A stretch of DNA of 50,842 nucleotides from Bryobacterales bacterium (GTDB lineage Bacteria; Acidobacteriota; Terriglobia; Bryobacterales; Bryobacteraceae): the NCBI GenBank assembly GCA_003135055.1, contig PLDF01000214.1, positions 1-50,842 of the forward strand, read 5' to 3'. A program made the position numbers and the translations under genes. The notes under the pieces were generated by a model. That model did no database searches, had not been told where the DNA came from, and saw only the letters and a list, made by a program, of their open reading frames with translations. Shown in pieces: positions 25,485 through 34,378 of the stretch. Within the stretch, counting starts at the first letter, position 1. Every line of letters starts with the position of its first letter.

Positions 25485-25604
25485 CCGCGGGGCGGGTTTA
25501 CGCCCTGGCTCATGTCCGGCCCAGTGAGGCCAACAAGGTCCATAACGGATTGACGCCCGAAAGCCGAGCGCTCGGAGCGGCTCGGGACGCGGCATTAGGC
25601 CATG

Positions 25605-25968
25605 GGGCCGCCCCGCTAGTTGATTGCGGCGGTGCTGGATATCTAACATGGAAGCTGACATGCAGGTAGCCACCACGCTTGAAGCGGGCCCGTCCATCGA
25701 TTGGATCGAGGCCATCCACGCGGAATTCAGCCGCGTGATTGTCGGCCGGCACTTACTCTTCCGGCGTCTGATGCAAGCGCTTCTCACCGGCAACCACGTG
25801 CTCATCGAAGGGCTGCCCGGTATGGGCAGAACGCTCTCGGTCCTGACCATCGCGCGCAGCCTGGACGCGTCCTTTCGCCGCATTCAGTTCACGCCGGATT
25901 TGCTTCCTTCCGACATTGTGGGCACGCAGATCTACGATGCGCGCACCGGCGAGTTCCGGCCGTTATAA
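25605..25968 (+). pseudogene. Truncated duplicate of the moxR 5' end
   Basis: About 355 bases (25605-25964) are nearly identical to 31658-32016, the start of the moxR gene and about 45 bases before it. From ATG 25648 it encodes MEADMQVATTLEAGPSIDWI through IYDARTGEFRP and then stops at TAA 25966-25968. The Walker A lysine is changed (GLPGMGRT instead of GLPGMGKT). The copy breaks off at TTCCGGCCG, where the intact gene continues. It cannot act as an ATPase. Together with the intact copy it forms a direct repeat around the LamG gene. Confidence 0.92.
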
Positions 25969-26239
25969 ATACGCACATCGTTCGGAAAAGGATAGACTCT
26001 GCCAAGCGGAGGAGTCGCCCGAAAATGGCCGCAAAACGTGGCGATGAGCGCAACCGAAAATGTTTTACGCGGGCCGGTATGTCCGTGTAGACGCCATCGA
26101 GCGGCAACCGCTGAACTGCTCTATGTAAGTTCGAAGACACGCGGCGGGGCCTAATTGTGTTGAACATGGTGATTGATGGCGATGCGGGATGGCCACACAA
26201 GGCATGCGGGTCTTAAAATGTAGTAAGTGGGGGTGCCTG

Positions 26240-29200
26240 ATGTTAGGGTTGCGAAATGTGGGCCTTGTTCGACAGTTAAGCGCCGTAAGATGCTGGCGCA
26301 TTGCTATTCTGCTTGGAGTGCTCCTCACTGGCCTTGCCGTCCGATCGAGTGACGTCGCCGCTCAAAGCACCGCGATCTCGGCCGTTTGGGCACACGACGG
26401 CGAAGACAAGGTTACCCAGGATGAGCTTCGCGCGAGCAGCGGGCAAACCGTCACCAATAGTCTATGGGACGGGTCGACAATCATGCTGTTCGGGTTGAAG
26501 AATGAAGTGATCGACTTCAATCTGGTCCTTGAGGCGGCCTCGACGTCCGCCACGAACGTCACCGTAGCGATGAGCAACCTCAACGGACCAAGCGGGTCGG
26601 TAATTCGCTACGCGCCCCGTTCTACGAGCAATCTGTTTGACTGGACCACCACCGAGAGCGAGCTGTTCTACGTTCGTTACCTTCAAATTGTGGGTTTAAG
26701 CTATTTCGGGTATGGTGCGCTTCAGACCTGGCAAGAGCCTACGTTTCCCCAACGCGCGCAGTGCCCCAGTGGAACTGGATGCGCATGGACAGCCCGCCCC
26801 GTGGCCGGCAAATTCTATCCGGACATTGCAGTGCCCATCGAGCTGGCGCCAAACTTTAGTATTGCCGCAGGCAACAATCAGGCCATCTGGGCGGATATCT
26901 ACATTCCCAAGACTGCCGCCGCAGGGTCTTACTCCGGGTCCGTTACCGTCAGCGAGAATGGCGTCGCCACTCATACCGTGCCGATCGGCCTGACGGTGAG
27001 GAACGCCACGCTGCCGGATGCGCCTAGCTCGAAGACCATGTTGGTTACGTCCTATGGGGATCTAAGTCCCCGCTATGGGAGCGCCACGATTCCGGCGCTG
27101 CAAAATCAGATTATGGTGGCGCACCGCCACAAGCTCTCGCTCATCGACGACAACTTTGGGCAGGGCTGGGGCGGTCTGCAGCCGGCGCCGCAGTGGCTGC
27201 AGTACCTGTCGGGCACGGCGTTTACATCGTCGAATGGCTATGCGGGACCGGGCGTTAGCACGGGGCAGGATGTGTTCTCCATCGGCACGTACGGAGCCAT
27301 GACCGTTAACGCCAGCGAAACGCAGACCACCTTCACGGCCCAATTCAACGGATGGGAAAGCTGGTTTGAGGCGAACTCCCCTTCCACCGAGCGTTTTGTA
27401 TATCTTTGCGATGAGATTGGCTGCCAAAGTAACACGCCAACTCTGACTAGCCAGCTCCAGTGGTGGCAGGCCATCGGCGGCGTAGGTCAAAACCTGCACA
27501 CCATGGCGACACAGTCCTTGAGCAGTGCTGTTGGCACAGTGTTAAGCTACCCGACTTCAACGTGGCCCTTTAGCTCGCAAGCGTCCTCGGGCGATCAAAC
27601 GAATGCTAACTCAATTCTCGCAGCTGCGCCGGCAAGGAAGCTCTACGCCTACAATGGCGCGCGCCCAGGCGGAGGGTCGATGATCGTTGAAGACGAGGGG
27701 ACTTCAATGCGCGAGCTGCCTTGGGGGCAAAACAAGAAGCAGGTAGATCGTTTTTTTGTCTGGGAGTCGACATACTACAACGATTATCAGAACGGCCGTG
27801 GGAATACCAACGTGTTTGCGACCGCCGATACGTTCGGGCAGACTAGCGCCGATCCTATGTACGGCCAAGTGGGCGGCAGCAATGGAGATGGCGTGATGTT
27901 CTATCCCGGTACGGACGCCGTCTTTCCTGCGTTTTCGTACGGCGTCGACGGGCCCATCGCGAGTCTTCGGCTGAAATATTGGCGGCGCGGCATTCAGGAC
28001 GTGGACTACCTGACGCTGGCGAATGCGATTAATCCGGCGGCCGTCGCGACCCTGGTCAATTCAATGGTGCCCGCGGCGTTGTGGGAAAACCAATGCTTCG
28101 ACCTCTCCGATTGCAGCTACTTTAAAGGCCCCGTCAGTTGGAGCAACAAGCCTGACGATTGGGAGTCCGCCCGCTTGCAGTTGGCAAATATTATCGCTCC
28201 CCTGGGCGGGGTGACGGCGACCCTGGCGGCGAACCCGGCGTCGATCGCGAGCGGGCAGTCATCCACGCTGACGTGGTCGTCAATCAACGCCGCCTCCTGC
28301 ACGGGCACGAACTTCTCCACCGGGAATGCGACTTCCGGTTCAGTGTCGGCGTCTCCGGCGGCGAACACCACTTACACGGTCGGTTGCACGGGAACGGGAG
28401 GAACGGCCTCGGCCAGCGCGACAGTCACGGTTAACACCGGCCTCCAGGGCTACTGGGGTCTCGACGAAGGGTCCGGCACAACCACGGCGGATTCCTCGGG
28501 CAACGGCAACACTGGAACCCTTTCCGGAACGCCCCTCCCCACCTGGACGGCGGGTTTGGTTGGCAACGCGCTTTCGTTCGCAGGGAGTGGGGGATTCGTC
28601 AACTTCCCCAATTCACCCTCTCTCAGCAATCTCCAGTCCCAAGCGGGCGGGGGCATGAGTGTAGTGACCTGGATCTACCCGACCAGTTCGAACGCCAACC
28701 AAACCTTCCTGGATAAGGCGGCGTGGACGTTCGGGTTCTACACCGGCCTGGGCATCCAGTTCAGCCATGTCTGTACAAGCGGACGGGTGGCAGTTTACTC
28801 GCCCGCCAATTCCGTGCCGTTAAATCAATGGAGCCAGATTGTCGCGACCTGGAACGGCTCGACCACGGGTTCGAGCATCCTCATGTATATCAATGGCGCG
28901 GCGGTAACTACGAATACGCAGGATTGTTCGGGATCGGCGTCGGATGACTCCGCGAATGCGCTGACGCTCGGCGGTACTTACTATAACGGAAACCCCTTCT
29001 TCGGCAAACTTGATGACATTGGCGTGTACAACCGGATACTCTCGGCAAGCGAGGTAAGCTCGCTGTACAGCACGCCGAGCGCAAACCTGGCGGCGAACCC
29101 GGCGGTGATCGGGAGCGGACAGTCATCCACGCTGACGTGGTCGTCAACCAACGCTACCTACTGCACGGGCACGAACTTCTCCACCGGGAATGCGACCTCC

Positions 29201-30589
29201 GGTTCGGTGCCGGTCTCTCCGGCGGCGACCACCACTTACACGGTCGGTTGCACGGGAACGGGGGGAACGGCCTCGGCCAGCGCGACAGTCACGGTTAACA
29301 CCGGCCTCCAGGGCTACTGGGGTCTGGACGAAGGGTCCGGCACAACCACGGCGGATTCCTCGGGTAACGGCAACACCGGAACCCTTGCCGGAACGCCGCT
29401 TCCCACCTGGACGGCGGGTCGAGTGGGTAACGCGCTTTCGTTCGCAGGGAGTGGCGGATTCGTCAACTTCCCCAACTCACCCTCTCTCAACAACCTCCAG
29501 TCCCAATCGGGCGGCGGCATGAGCTTCGTGGCCTGGATCTATCCGACGAGCTCGAACGCCCCCCAGGCCTTCCTCGATAAGGGGGCGTGGCAGTTCGGGT
29601 TCTACGCCGACCTGGGCATCCAGTTCGGCCACTTCTGTACCAGCGGATTGGTGGGAGCTTACTCGCCCGCCAATTCCGTTCCATTAAATCAATGGAGCCA
29701 GATTGTCGCGACCTGGAATGGCTCGACCGCGGGTTCGGGCATCCTCATCTACGTCAATGGCGCGGCGGTAACAACGAATTCGCAGAGTTGTTCGGGATCG
29801 GCGTCGGACGACTCAGCGAACGCGCTGACGCTCGGCGGTACTTACTACAACGGCGACCCCTTCTTCGGCAAACTTGATGACATTGGCGTGTACAACCGGG
29901 TACTCTCGGCATCCGAGGTAAGCACCCTGTACACGACGAACACGGGCGGTCTCGCAGGCGCCTGGGCGCTGGACGAAGGGTCCGGCACAACCACGGCGGA
30001 TTCCTCGGGCAACGGCAACACCGGAAACCTTTCCGGAACGCCCCTTCCCACCTGGACGACGGGTCTGGTTGGCAACGCGCTTTCGTTCGCGGGGAGTGGG
30101 GGATTCGTGAACTTCCCCAACTTACCCTCTCTCAGCAATCTCCAGTCCCAAGGAGGCGGCGGCATGAGTGTAGTGACCTGGATCTATCCGACGAGCTCGA
30201 ACACCGCCCAGGCCTTCCTGGATAAGGGGGCGTGGCAGTTCGGGTTCTACGCCGGCCTGGGCATCCAGTTCGGCCACTTCTGTACAAGCGGATTGGTGGG
30301 AGCTTACTCGCCCGCCAATTCCGTGCCGTTAAATCAATGGAGCCAGATTGTCGCGACCTGGAGCGGCTCGATCACGGGTTCGAGCATCCTCATGTATATC
30401 AATGGCGCGCTGGTAACGACGAATTCGCAGAGTTGTTCGGGATCGGCGTCGGATGACTCGGCGAATGCGCTGACGCTCGGCGGTACCTATTATAACGGCG
30501 ACCCCTTCTTCGGCAAACTTGATGACATTCTCGTCTACAACCGGGTACTGTCGGCATCCGAGGTTAGCACTCTGTACCAGAAAGAATGA
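26240..30589 (+). CDS. Secreted DUF4091 protein with three LamG domains
   Basis: A very large exported protein (1449 residues from ATG 26240, 1466 from ATG 26189). A signal or anchor helix lies near the N-terminus (IAILLGVLLTGLAVRS). The first half ends in a DUF4091-type glycoside-hydrolase-like region (SLRLKYWRRGIQDVDYLTLA). Then come an Ig-like module (28204-28434), LamG 1 (28441-29070), a second Ig-like module (29074-29304), LamG 2 (29305-29940) and LamG 3 (29944-30586). Each LamG starts near GYWGLDEGSGTTTADSSGNG or its variant and ends near LDDIGVYNRILSASEV. LamG domains bind sugars or proteins, so it may act on or hold polysaccharide outside the cell. ATG 26240 follows GGGGGTGCCTG. The gene lies between two copies of the moxR 5' end. 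Confidence 0.82.
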   Translation: MLGLRNVGLVRQLSAVRCWRIAILLGVLLTGLAVRSSDVAAQSTAISAVWAHDGEDKVTQDELRASSGQTVTNSLWDGSTIMLFGLKNEVIDFNLVLEAASTSATNVTVAMSNLNGPSGSVIRYAPRSTSNLFDWTTTESELFYVRYLQIVGLSYFGYGALQTWQEPTFPQRAQCPSGTGCAWTARPVAGKFYPDIAVPIELAPNFSIAAGNNQAIWADIYIPKTAAAGSYSGSVTVSENGVATHTVPIGLTVRNATLPDAPSSKTMLVTSYGDLSPRYGSATIPALQNQIMVAHRHKLSLIDDNFGQGWGGLQPAPQWLQYLSGTAFTSSNGYAGPGVSTGQDVFSIGTYGAMTVNASETQTTFTAQFNGWESWFEANSPSTERFVYLCDEIGCQSNTPTLTSQLQWWQAIGGVGQNLHTMATQSLSSAVGTVLSYPTSTWPFSSQASSGDQTNANSILAAAPARKLYAYNGARPGGGSMIVEDEGTSMRELPWGQNKKQVDRFFVWESTYYNDYQNGRGNTNVFATADTFGQTSADPMYGQVGGSNGDGVMFYPGTDAVFPAFSYGVDGPIASLRLKYWRRGIQDVDYLTLANAINPAAVATLVNSMVPAALWENQCFDLSDCSYFKGPVSWSNKPDDWESARLQLANIIAPLGGVTATLAANPASIASGQSSTLTWSSINAASCTGTNFSTGNATSGSVSASPAANTTYTVGCTGTGGTASASATVTVNTGLQGYWGLDEGSGTTTADSSGNGNTGTLSGTPLPTWTAGLVGNALSFAGSGGFVNFPNSPSLSNLQSQAGGGMSVVTWIYPTSSNANQTFLDKAAWTFGFYTGLGIQFSHVCTSGRVAVYSPANSVPLNQWSQIVATWNGSTTGSSILMYINGAAVTTNTQDCSGSASDDSANALTLGGTYYNGNPFFGKLDDIGVYNRILSASEVSSLYSTPSANLAANPAVIGSGQSSTLTWSSTNATYCTGTNFSTGNATSGSVPVSPAATTTYTVGCTGTGGTASASATVTVNTGLQGYWGLDEGSGTTTADSSGNGNTGTLAGTPLPTWTAGRVGNALSFAGSGGFVNFPNSPSLNNLQSQSGGGMSFVAWIYPTSSNAPQAFLDKGAWQFGFYADLGIQFGHFCTSGLVGAYSPANSVPLNQWSQIVATWNGSTAGSGILIYVNGAAVTTNSQSCSGSASDDSANALTLGGTYYNGDPFFGKLDDIGVYNRVLSASEVSTLYTTNTGGLAGAWALDEGSGTTTADSSGNGNTGNLSGTPLPTWTTGLVGNALSFAGSGGFVNFPNLPSLSNLQSQGGGGMSVVTWIYPTSSNTAQAFLDKGAWQFGFYAGLGIQFGHFCTSGLVGAYSPANSVPLNQWSQIVATWSGSITGSSILMYINGALVTTNSQSCSGSASDDSANALTLGGTYYNGDPFFGKLDDILVYNRVLSASEVSTLYQKE
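28204..30586 (+). repeat. Near-identical internal repeats in the LamG gene
   Basis: Two Ig-like units (28204-28434, 29074-29304) and three LamG units of about 640 bases share very high nucleotide identity. For example, GTGCCGTTAAATCAATGGAG occurs in units 1 and 3, with one change in unit 2. The order Ig-LamG-Ig-LamG-LamG indicates recent duplication, with the third Ig unit missing. Confidence 0.9.
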
Positions 30590-31657
30590 GGGGAGGTCTC
30601 CCGAACCTCGCCAAACTCAACAAAGGTTGGTACGCTCATTAGCTATTAACCAGGCAACTGGCATGTCAATGCTCTTCTTGTAAAGGCGGAGGCTCGCTGG
30701 TTCACCGGTAGCCGTCCATGCCGCACGATGACGGCAGTGGCAAGCCGATTCTGACACGGCGCTGGGGGCATGAAATGATGCCGCCTGACCACAAGACGCT
30801 GCCAATCGAACTATCGCCAGGCATTGGGTTCTGCACTTAGCGGTTCACCGCCCCGTTTCGCTCCGTCTGCTCTTCCCGCTCGTGAAGACGGAGGCGCTGA
30901 ACGTGCGAAAAATACCTGGTCTCACCTGACGATTATGCCCGGGCACTTCGGCAATTATTGGGCGAGGAGGCGTTTCGGGATCGCCGATGATGACGGCGCG
31001 GACCAGCCGGATCTGGAACCGGCGGTTCAGCAGTTGGAGGGCGCGTCTGATTCTTATCTGTCGTTCACGGAGTGGCCGAAAACTTCGGGCGCTAATGCGA
31101 GCTTCGCGTTGACGGCCCACGGCGGTGAAATGTGGGAGCGGCTTGCGGATCCGCATTGGGGGCCGCTTAGTCGTCGAGAGTTCAGATCCGGCTTTCTGCG
31201 AACCGACATCGTGATCTTCCGAGCTGGCCGTGATCCTAGCCCTGCGCCGTCACCAGAGCCTCAAATATTCCTAAATCGAGAACCGAAACGGCTTACACGC
31301 AATGCCAAAGCCTCAACACTGGAATTCCTAGGTCGCGCGAGAGACAATAACAATAGGAGGGCCGCACTACCGATAGAGTGCGGCGGCGCTTTCGCCTGCC
31401 AGCGTCGGGCCGCTTCAGTACGTTAATACTCAATTATGCCGGTTACCACGATGTACTCTCATACATTCAACAACTTACTCTATTCGAGATCCTCGCGCCT
31501 AACTCGCTGGGAACCCAGATGCTCAAGATACCAAACGACCCTAGTCCCATTTTCGAACACTTCGTGGGACAGGCCTCCTGAACTGTCGCCTATGCCGTTC
31601 TTCCTATTTCCGGCACACCCTGCGGGACCAACTCCTCGCCGGTCACCTCGATCCGGG
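30590..31657. other. Gap after the LamG gene, no confident gene
   Basis: About 1.07 kb. A weak coding-like piece on the plus strand encodes FALTAHGGEMWERLADPHWG near 31100-31160, in a 200-residue frame beginning 30824, without family match. A short stretch at 30719-30838 encodes DDGSGKPILTRRWGHEMMPP, also unassigned. Both could be remains of genes moved in with the LamG gene. Confidence 0.35.
31361..31384. repeat. Hairpin with perfect 8-bp arms
   Basis: GCCGCACT-ACCGATAG-AGTGCGGC forms a stable hairpin 0.8 kb past the LamG gene, directly followed by a small GGCG/CGCC pair. There is no T-run, so it is not a clear intrinsic terminator. Confidence 0.4.
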
Positions 31658-31700
31658 CCGCCCCAAGAGGGCGTTGATTGTAGCAGGCCGGATCACTACC

Positions 31701-32711
31701 ATGGAAGCTGACATGCAGGAAGCCACCACGCTTGAAGCGGGCCCGTCCATCGATTGGATCGAGGCCATCCACGCGGAATTCAGCCGCGTGATTGTCGGCC
31801 AGCACTTACTCTTCCGGCGTCTGATGCAAGCGCTTCTCACCGGCAACCACGTGCTCATCGAAGGGCTGCCCGGCATGGGCAAAACGCTCTCGGTCCTCAC
31901 CATCGCGCGCAGCCTCGACGCGTCCTTTCGCCGCATTCAGTTCACGCCGGATCTGCTTCCTTCCGACATTGTGGGCACGCAGATCTACGATGCGCGCACC
32001 AGCGAGTTCCGGCCGCGCAAGGGGCCCGTGTTCGCCAACATCGTGCTGGCCGACGAAGTGAACCGCGCGCCCGCCAAGGTGCAAAGCGCTTTGCTCGAAG
32101 CCATGCAGGAGCGCCAGGTGACTATCGGCGACCAGACTTTCAATTTGCCCGTGCCGTTCCTGGTGTTGGCCACGCAGAACCCCATCGAGCAGGAAGGCAC
32201 TTACGGGCTTCCCGAAGCCCAACTGGACCGCTTCCTGTTCAAGCTGGTGGTCACTTACCCGGCGATCGAAGAGGAACGCGCCATTCTCGACCGCATGGTG
32301 CGCGCGCCGGCGGCAGGGGATAACGCCGCGGTCACGGAAGCGCACGCCGTTGCCAGCCTTCACGCCGTGCTGCAGAGCCGGCGGCTGCTCGATGGCGTCC
32401 ACATGGAAGACAAGGTGCGCGATTACATTGTGAGCGTGGCGGACGCAACGCGGAATCCGCTGAAGTATGGTTTGACGATCGGCCGCTTGATCCGCTTTGG
32501 CGCGTCCCCGCGCGGCTCGGTCTTCCTCGCGCTGGCGGCGAAAGCCGAAGCGCTGCTCAGCGGGCGCGACTATGTGACGCCGCAGGACGTGAAAGAGGTT
32601 GCGCTGGACGTGCTGCGCCATCGCGTGCTGTCCTCTTACGAAGCCGACGCCGACGGCATCACTTCCGATCACATCGTCCGGCAGGTGCTCGGAGCGGTGG
32701 AGGTGCCGTGA
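31701..32711 (+). CDS. moxR: MoxR-family AAA+ ATPase
   Basis: A 336-residue MoxR AAA+ ATPase. Walker A is EGLPGMGKT (residues 54-62), Walker B is IVLADEVNRAP, sensor 1 is LVLATQNPIEQEGTYGLPEA, and the C-terminal lid begins near residue 215. MoxR proteins work as chaperone-like ATPases with VWA proteins to mature or insert metal ions. The start is ATG 31701 (MEADMQ); the frame is open 9 codons further, into the duplicated upstream sequence. The next gene overlaps its stop by 4 bases, showing translational coupling. The same 5' end is repeated in truncated form at 25605-25968. Confidence 0.95.
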   Translation: MEADMQEATTLEAGPSIDWIEAIHAEFSRVIVGQHLLFRRLMQALLTGNHVLIEGLPGMGKTLSVLTIARSLDASFRRIQFTPDLLPSDIVGTQIYDARTSEFRPRKGPVFANIVLADEVNRAPAKVQSALLEAMQERQVTIGDQTFNLPVPFLVLATQNPIEQEGTYGLPEAQLDRFLFKLVVTYPAIEEERAILDRMVRAPAAGDNAAVTEAHAVASLHAVLQSRRLLDGVHMEDKVRDYIVSVADATRNPLKYGLTIGRLIRFGASPRGSVFLALAAKAEALLSGRDYVTPQDVKEVALDVLRHRVLSSYEADADGITSDHIVRQVLGAVEVP

Positions 32712-33598
32712 CGGCCGAGGAGCTTTCCCGCAAAGTCCGCGGCCTGGAATTGCGCGCGCGCAAGATGACGGGCGGCCTGATCTCGGGCGCGTACCACAGC
32801 GCCTTCAAGGGACGCGGCATCGAATTTCTGGACGTGCGCGAATACGTCCCCGGCGACGATACGCGCAGCATCGATTGGAACGTGACCGCGCGCGCCGGAC
32901 ATCCGTTCGTGAAGCGCTACGCGGAAGAGCGCGACGAAACCGTGATGCTTCTGGTGGATGGCTCCCTTTCCATGCGGTTTGGCGGCGGTGACATGGCCAA
33001 GTGTGACGCCAAGTGTGATACGGCCGCCGAAATTTTCGCGATTCTGGCCAGCGCGGCGGTGCAGAATCACGATCACACCGGCCTGATTCTCTTCGGCAAC
33101 GAAGTCGACCTGTACGTTCCGCCCGCGTGCAACGGGCTGCATCTGCTGCGGATGATCCGCGAGGTGCTGGCCTACCGGCCGCGCGGGGGAGGCACCGATA
33201 TCGCGCGCGCGCTCGAATTTCTGGGCCGCGTACGGCGCCGCCGCAGTCTGGCGTTTCTGATCTCCGATTTTCTGGGCCGCGGATTCGACAAGCCGCTGCG
33301 CGCCCAAGCCAAGCACCACGATTTGATCGCGGTCCCGATCTACGATCCACGCGAATCGCAGCTGCCGGATTGCGGCCTGATGGATTTCGAGGATGCCGAG
33401 ACCGGCGAAACGTGGACCGTGGATACCAGCGACGAACAAGTCCGCGGGGCGCACGAGCGCGAAGCATGGCGGCGATCTGAAGGGCTCGCCCGATTGTTAC
33501 GCTCGGCCGGCGTGGATGCGCTGCGCATCGCCGCGGGCAGCGATTATCTGTCGAATCTGATTGCATTCCTCCGTCTGCACGCGAAGAAGGCCGCATGA
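32708..33598 (+). CDS. DUF58 protein
   Basis: A 296-residue DUF58 protein, the standard partner of MoxR. The diagnostic segment is FKGRGIEFLDVREYVPGDDT followed by RSIDWNVTARAG. A VWA-like part follows with LLVDGSLSMRFGG as a probable MIDAS loop and LIFGNEVDLY-type strands. It overlaps moxR (GTG start inside GTGA) and ends within 4 bases of the DUF4381 gene, which confirms one operon. The likely role is assembly with MoxR and VWA proteins at the membrane; the exact substrate is unknown. Confidence 0.93.
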   Translation: MTAEELSRKVRGLELRARKMTGGLISGAYHSAFKGRGIEFLDVREYVPGDDTRSIDWNVTARAGHPFVKRYAEERDETVMLLVDGSLSMRFGGGDMAKCDAKCDTAAEIFAILASAAVQNHDHTGLILFGNEVDLYVPPACNGLHLLRMIREVLAYRPRGGGTDIARALEFLGRVRRRRSLAFLISDFLGRGFDKPLRAQAKHHDLIAVPIYDPRESQLPDCGLMDFEDAETGETWTVDTSDEQVRGAHEREAWRRSEGLARLLRSAGVDALRIAAGSDYLSNLIAFLRLHAKKAA

Positions 33599-34137
33599 TG
33601 CAGGATATTCGCGACGCACTGGACCCCATCCCCCTCGCAACGCCGTCCAATATTCACTGGCCGTTCCTGGTAGCTTGCGCGCTGGCGGCCACCGTCGCCG
33701 CCGCGGTAGTGCTCGCGGCCGTTTGGCTGGTCCGCCGGCGCATCCAGCGCAGGCCGGCCGCATCCCCCGAACAGCGCGCGCTGCAAAGGTTGTCGCGAGC
33801 CAATCTGTCGCAAGCCGATAAAGCCAACGTGCGAGCTTACTACTTCGAGTTGACGGCGATTTTGGCCGAGTATCTGGATGTGCATTTCGATTTGCGATTC
33901 GCGCAGTGCACTTCCGCGGAGATGCTGCGCCGCCTGCGCGATCTGGGTGTGATGACCGAGGAATGCGCCGGTGCGCTACGCGAGTTTCTGGAAGAATCGG
34001 ACCGCGTCAAGTTCGCTTGCTCCATCGAAGGCGCGGACGCCGGCGCCGCCGGACGCCGTTGCCGGCGCATCCTCTATCTGGTCGGCGGGCAGATCGCATC
34101 CACGCGGCAGCTCGCGCAGCCCATGGAGTCTCGATGA
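33595..34137 (+). CDS. DUF4381-type membrane protein
   Basis: A 180-residue protein with one transmembrane helix (WPFLVACALAATVAAAVVLA, about residues 22-43). A cytoplasmic helical domain follows, RAYYFELTAILAEYLDVHFD and EFLEESDRVKFA, typical of DUF4381 proteins found in MoxR/Bat operons. It starts in the 4-base overlap with the DUF58 gene (ATGATG; ATG at 33598 is also possible). It may link the ATPase complex to the VWA proteins in the membrane. The 241 bases to the next gene are taken up by an element with inverted ends. Confidence 0.85.
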   Translation: MMQDIRDALDPIPLATPSNIHWPFLVACALAATVAAAVVLAAVWLVRRRIQRRPAASPEQRALQRLSRANLSQADKANVRAYYFELTAILAEYLDVHFDLRFAQCTSAEMLRRLRDLGVMTEECAGALREFLEESDRVKFACSIEGADAGAAGRRCRRILYLVGGQIASTRQLAQPMESR

Positions 34138-34162
34138 ATATGGCGACGAATATGGACCAGAG

Positions 34163-34329
34163 GTGGGACAGACGATCGGTTTATGTCGTCTGTCTTTCGC
34201 GAGGCATGACAGGGTCGAAGAACCACGCGGCATATCGGGAAATCCCCCGAGCCTCGCAGGGTTCTTCATGGGATTTCGCGGGCCGAAGGCCCATTCAAAC
34301 AGACCACAGAAGGCGATGGTCTGTCCCAC
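34163..34329. mobile_element. MITE-like element in the Bat operon
   Basis: The ends GTGGGACAGACGATCG (34163-34178) and CGATGGTCTGTCCCAC (34314-34329) are inverted repeats of 16 bp with one mismatch, 167 bp apart. The interior encodes nothing and contains several small hairpins. It lies wholly in the gap between the DUF4381 and VWA genes. Two more hairpins follow, CCGCCT/AGGCGG (34335-34349) and GGCAGG/CCTGCC (34355-34370). A clear target-site duplication was not seen. It could also be a REP-type or structured mRNA element. Confidence 0.55.
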
Positions 34330-34378
34330 CAAGACCGCCTGAAAGGCGGCTGCAGGCAGGATTGCCTGCCCCACTAAC

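Noticed and set aside
26189..26239. ATG 26189 as the start of the LamG gene
   Set aside because: There is no ribosome site before it; ATG 26240 follows GGGGG and gives a more normal signal peptide. Not certain.
28204..30586. CRISPR or other spaced repeat array in the LamG gene
   Set aside because: The repeats are long coding modules in one open frame, not short repeats with unique spacers.
30824..31426. A 200-codon gene after the LamG gene
   Set aside because: Only a short piece looks coding; no family match, no ribosome site and low-complexity ends. Described under the gap instead.
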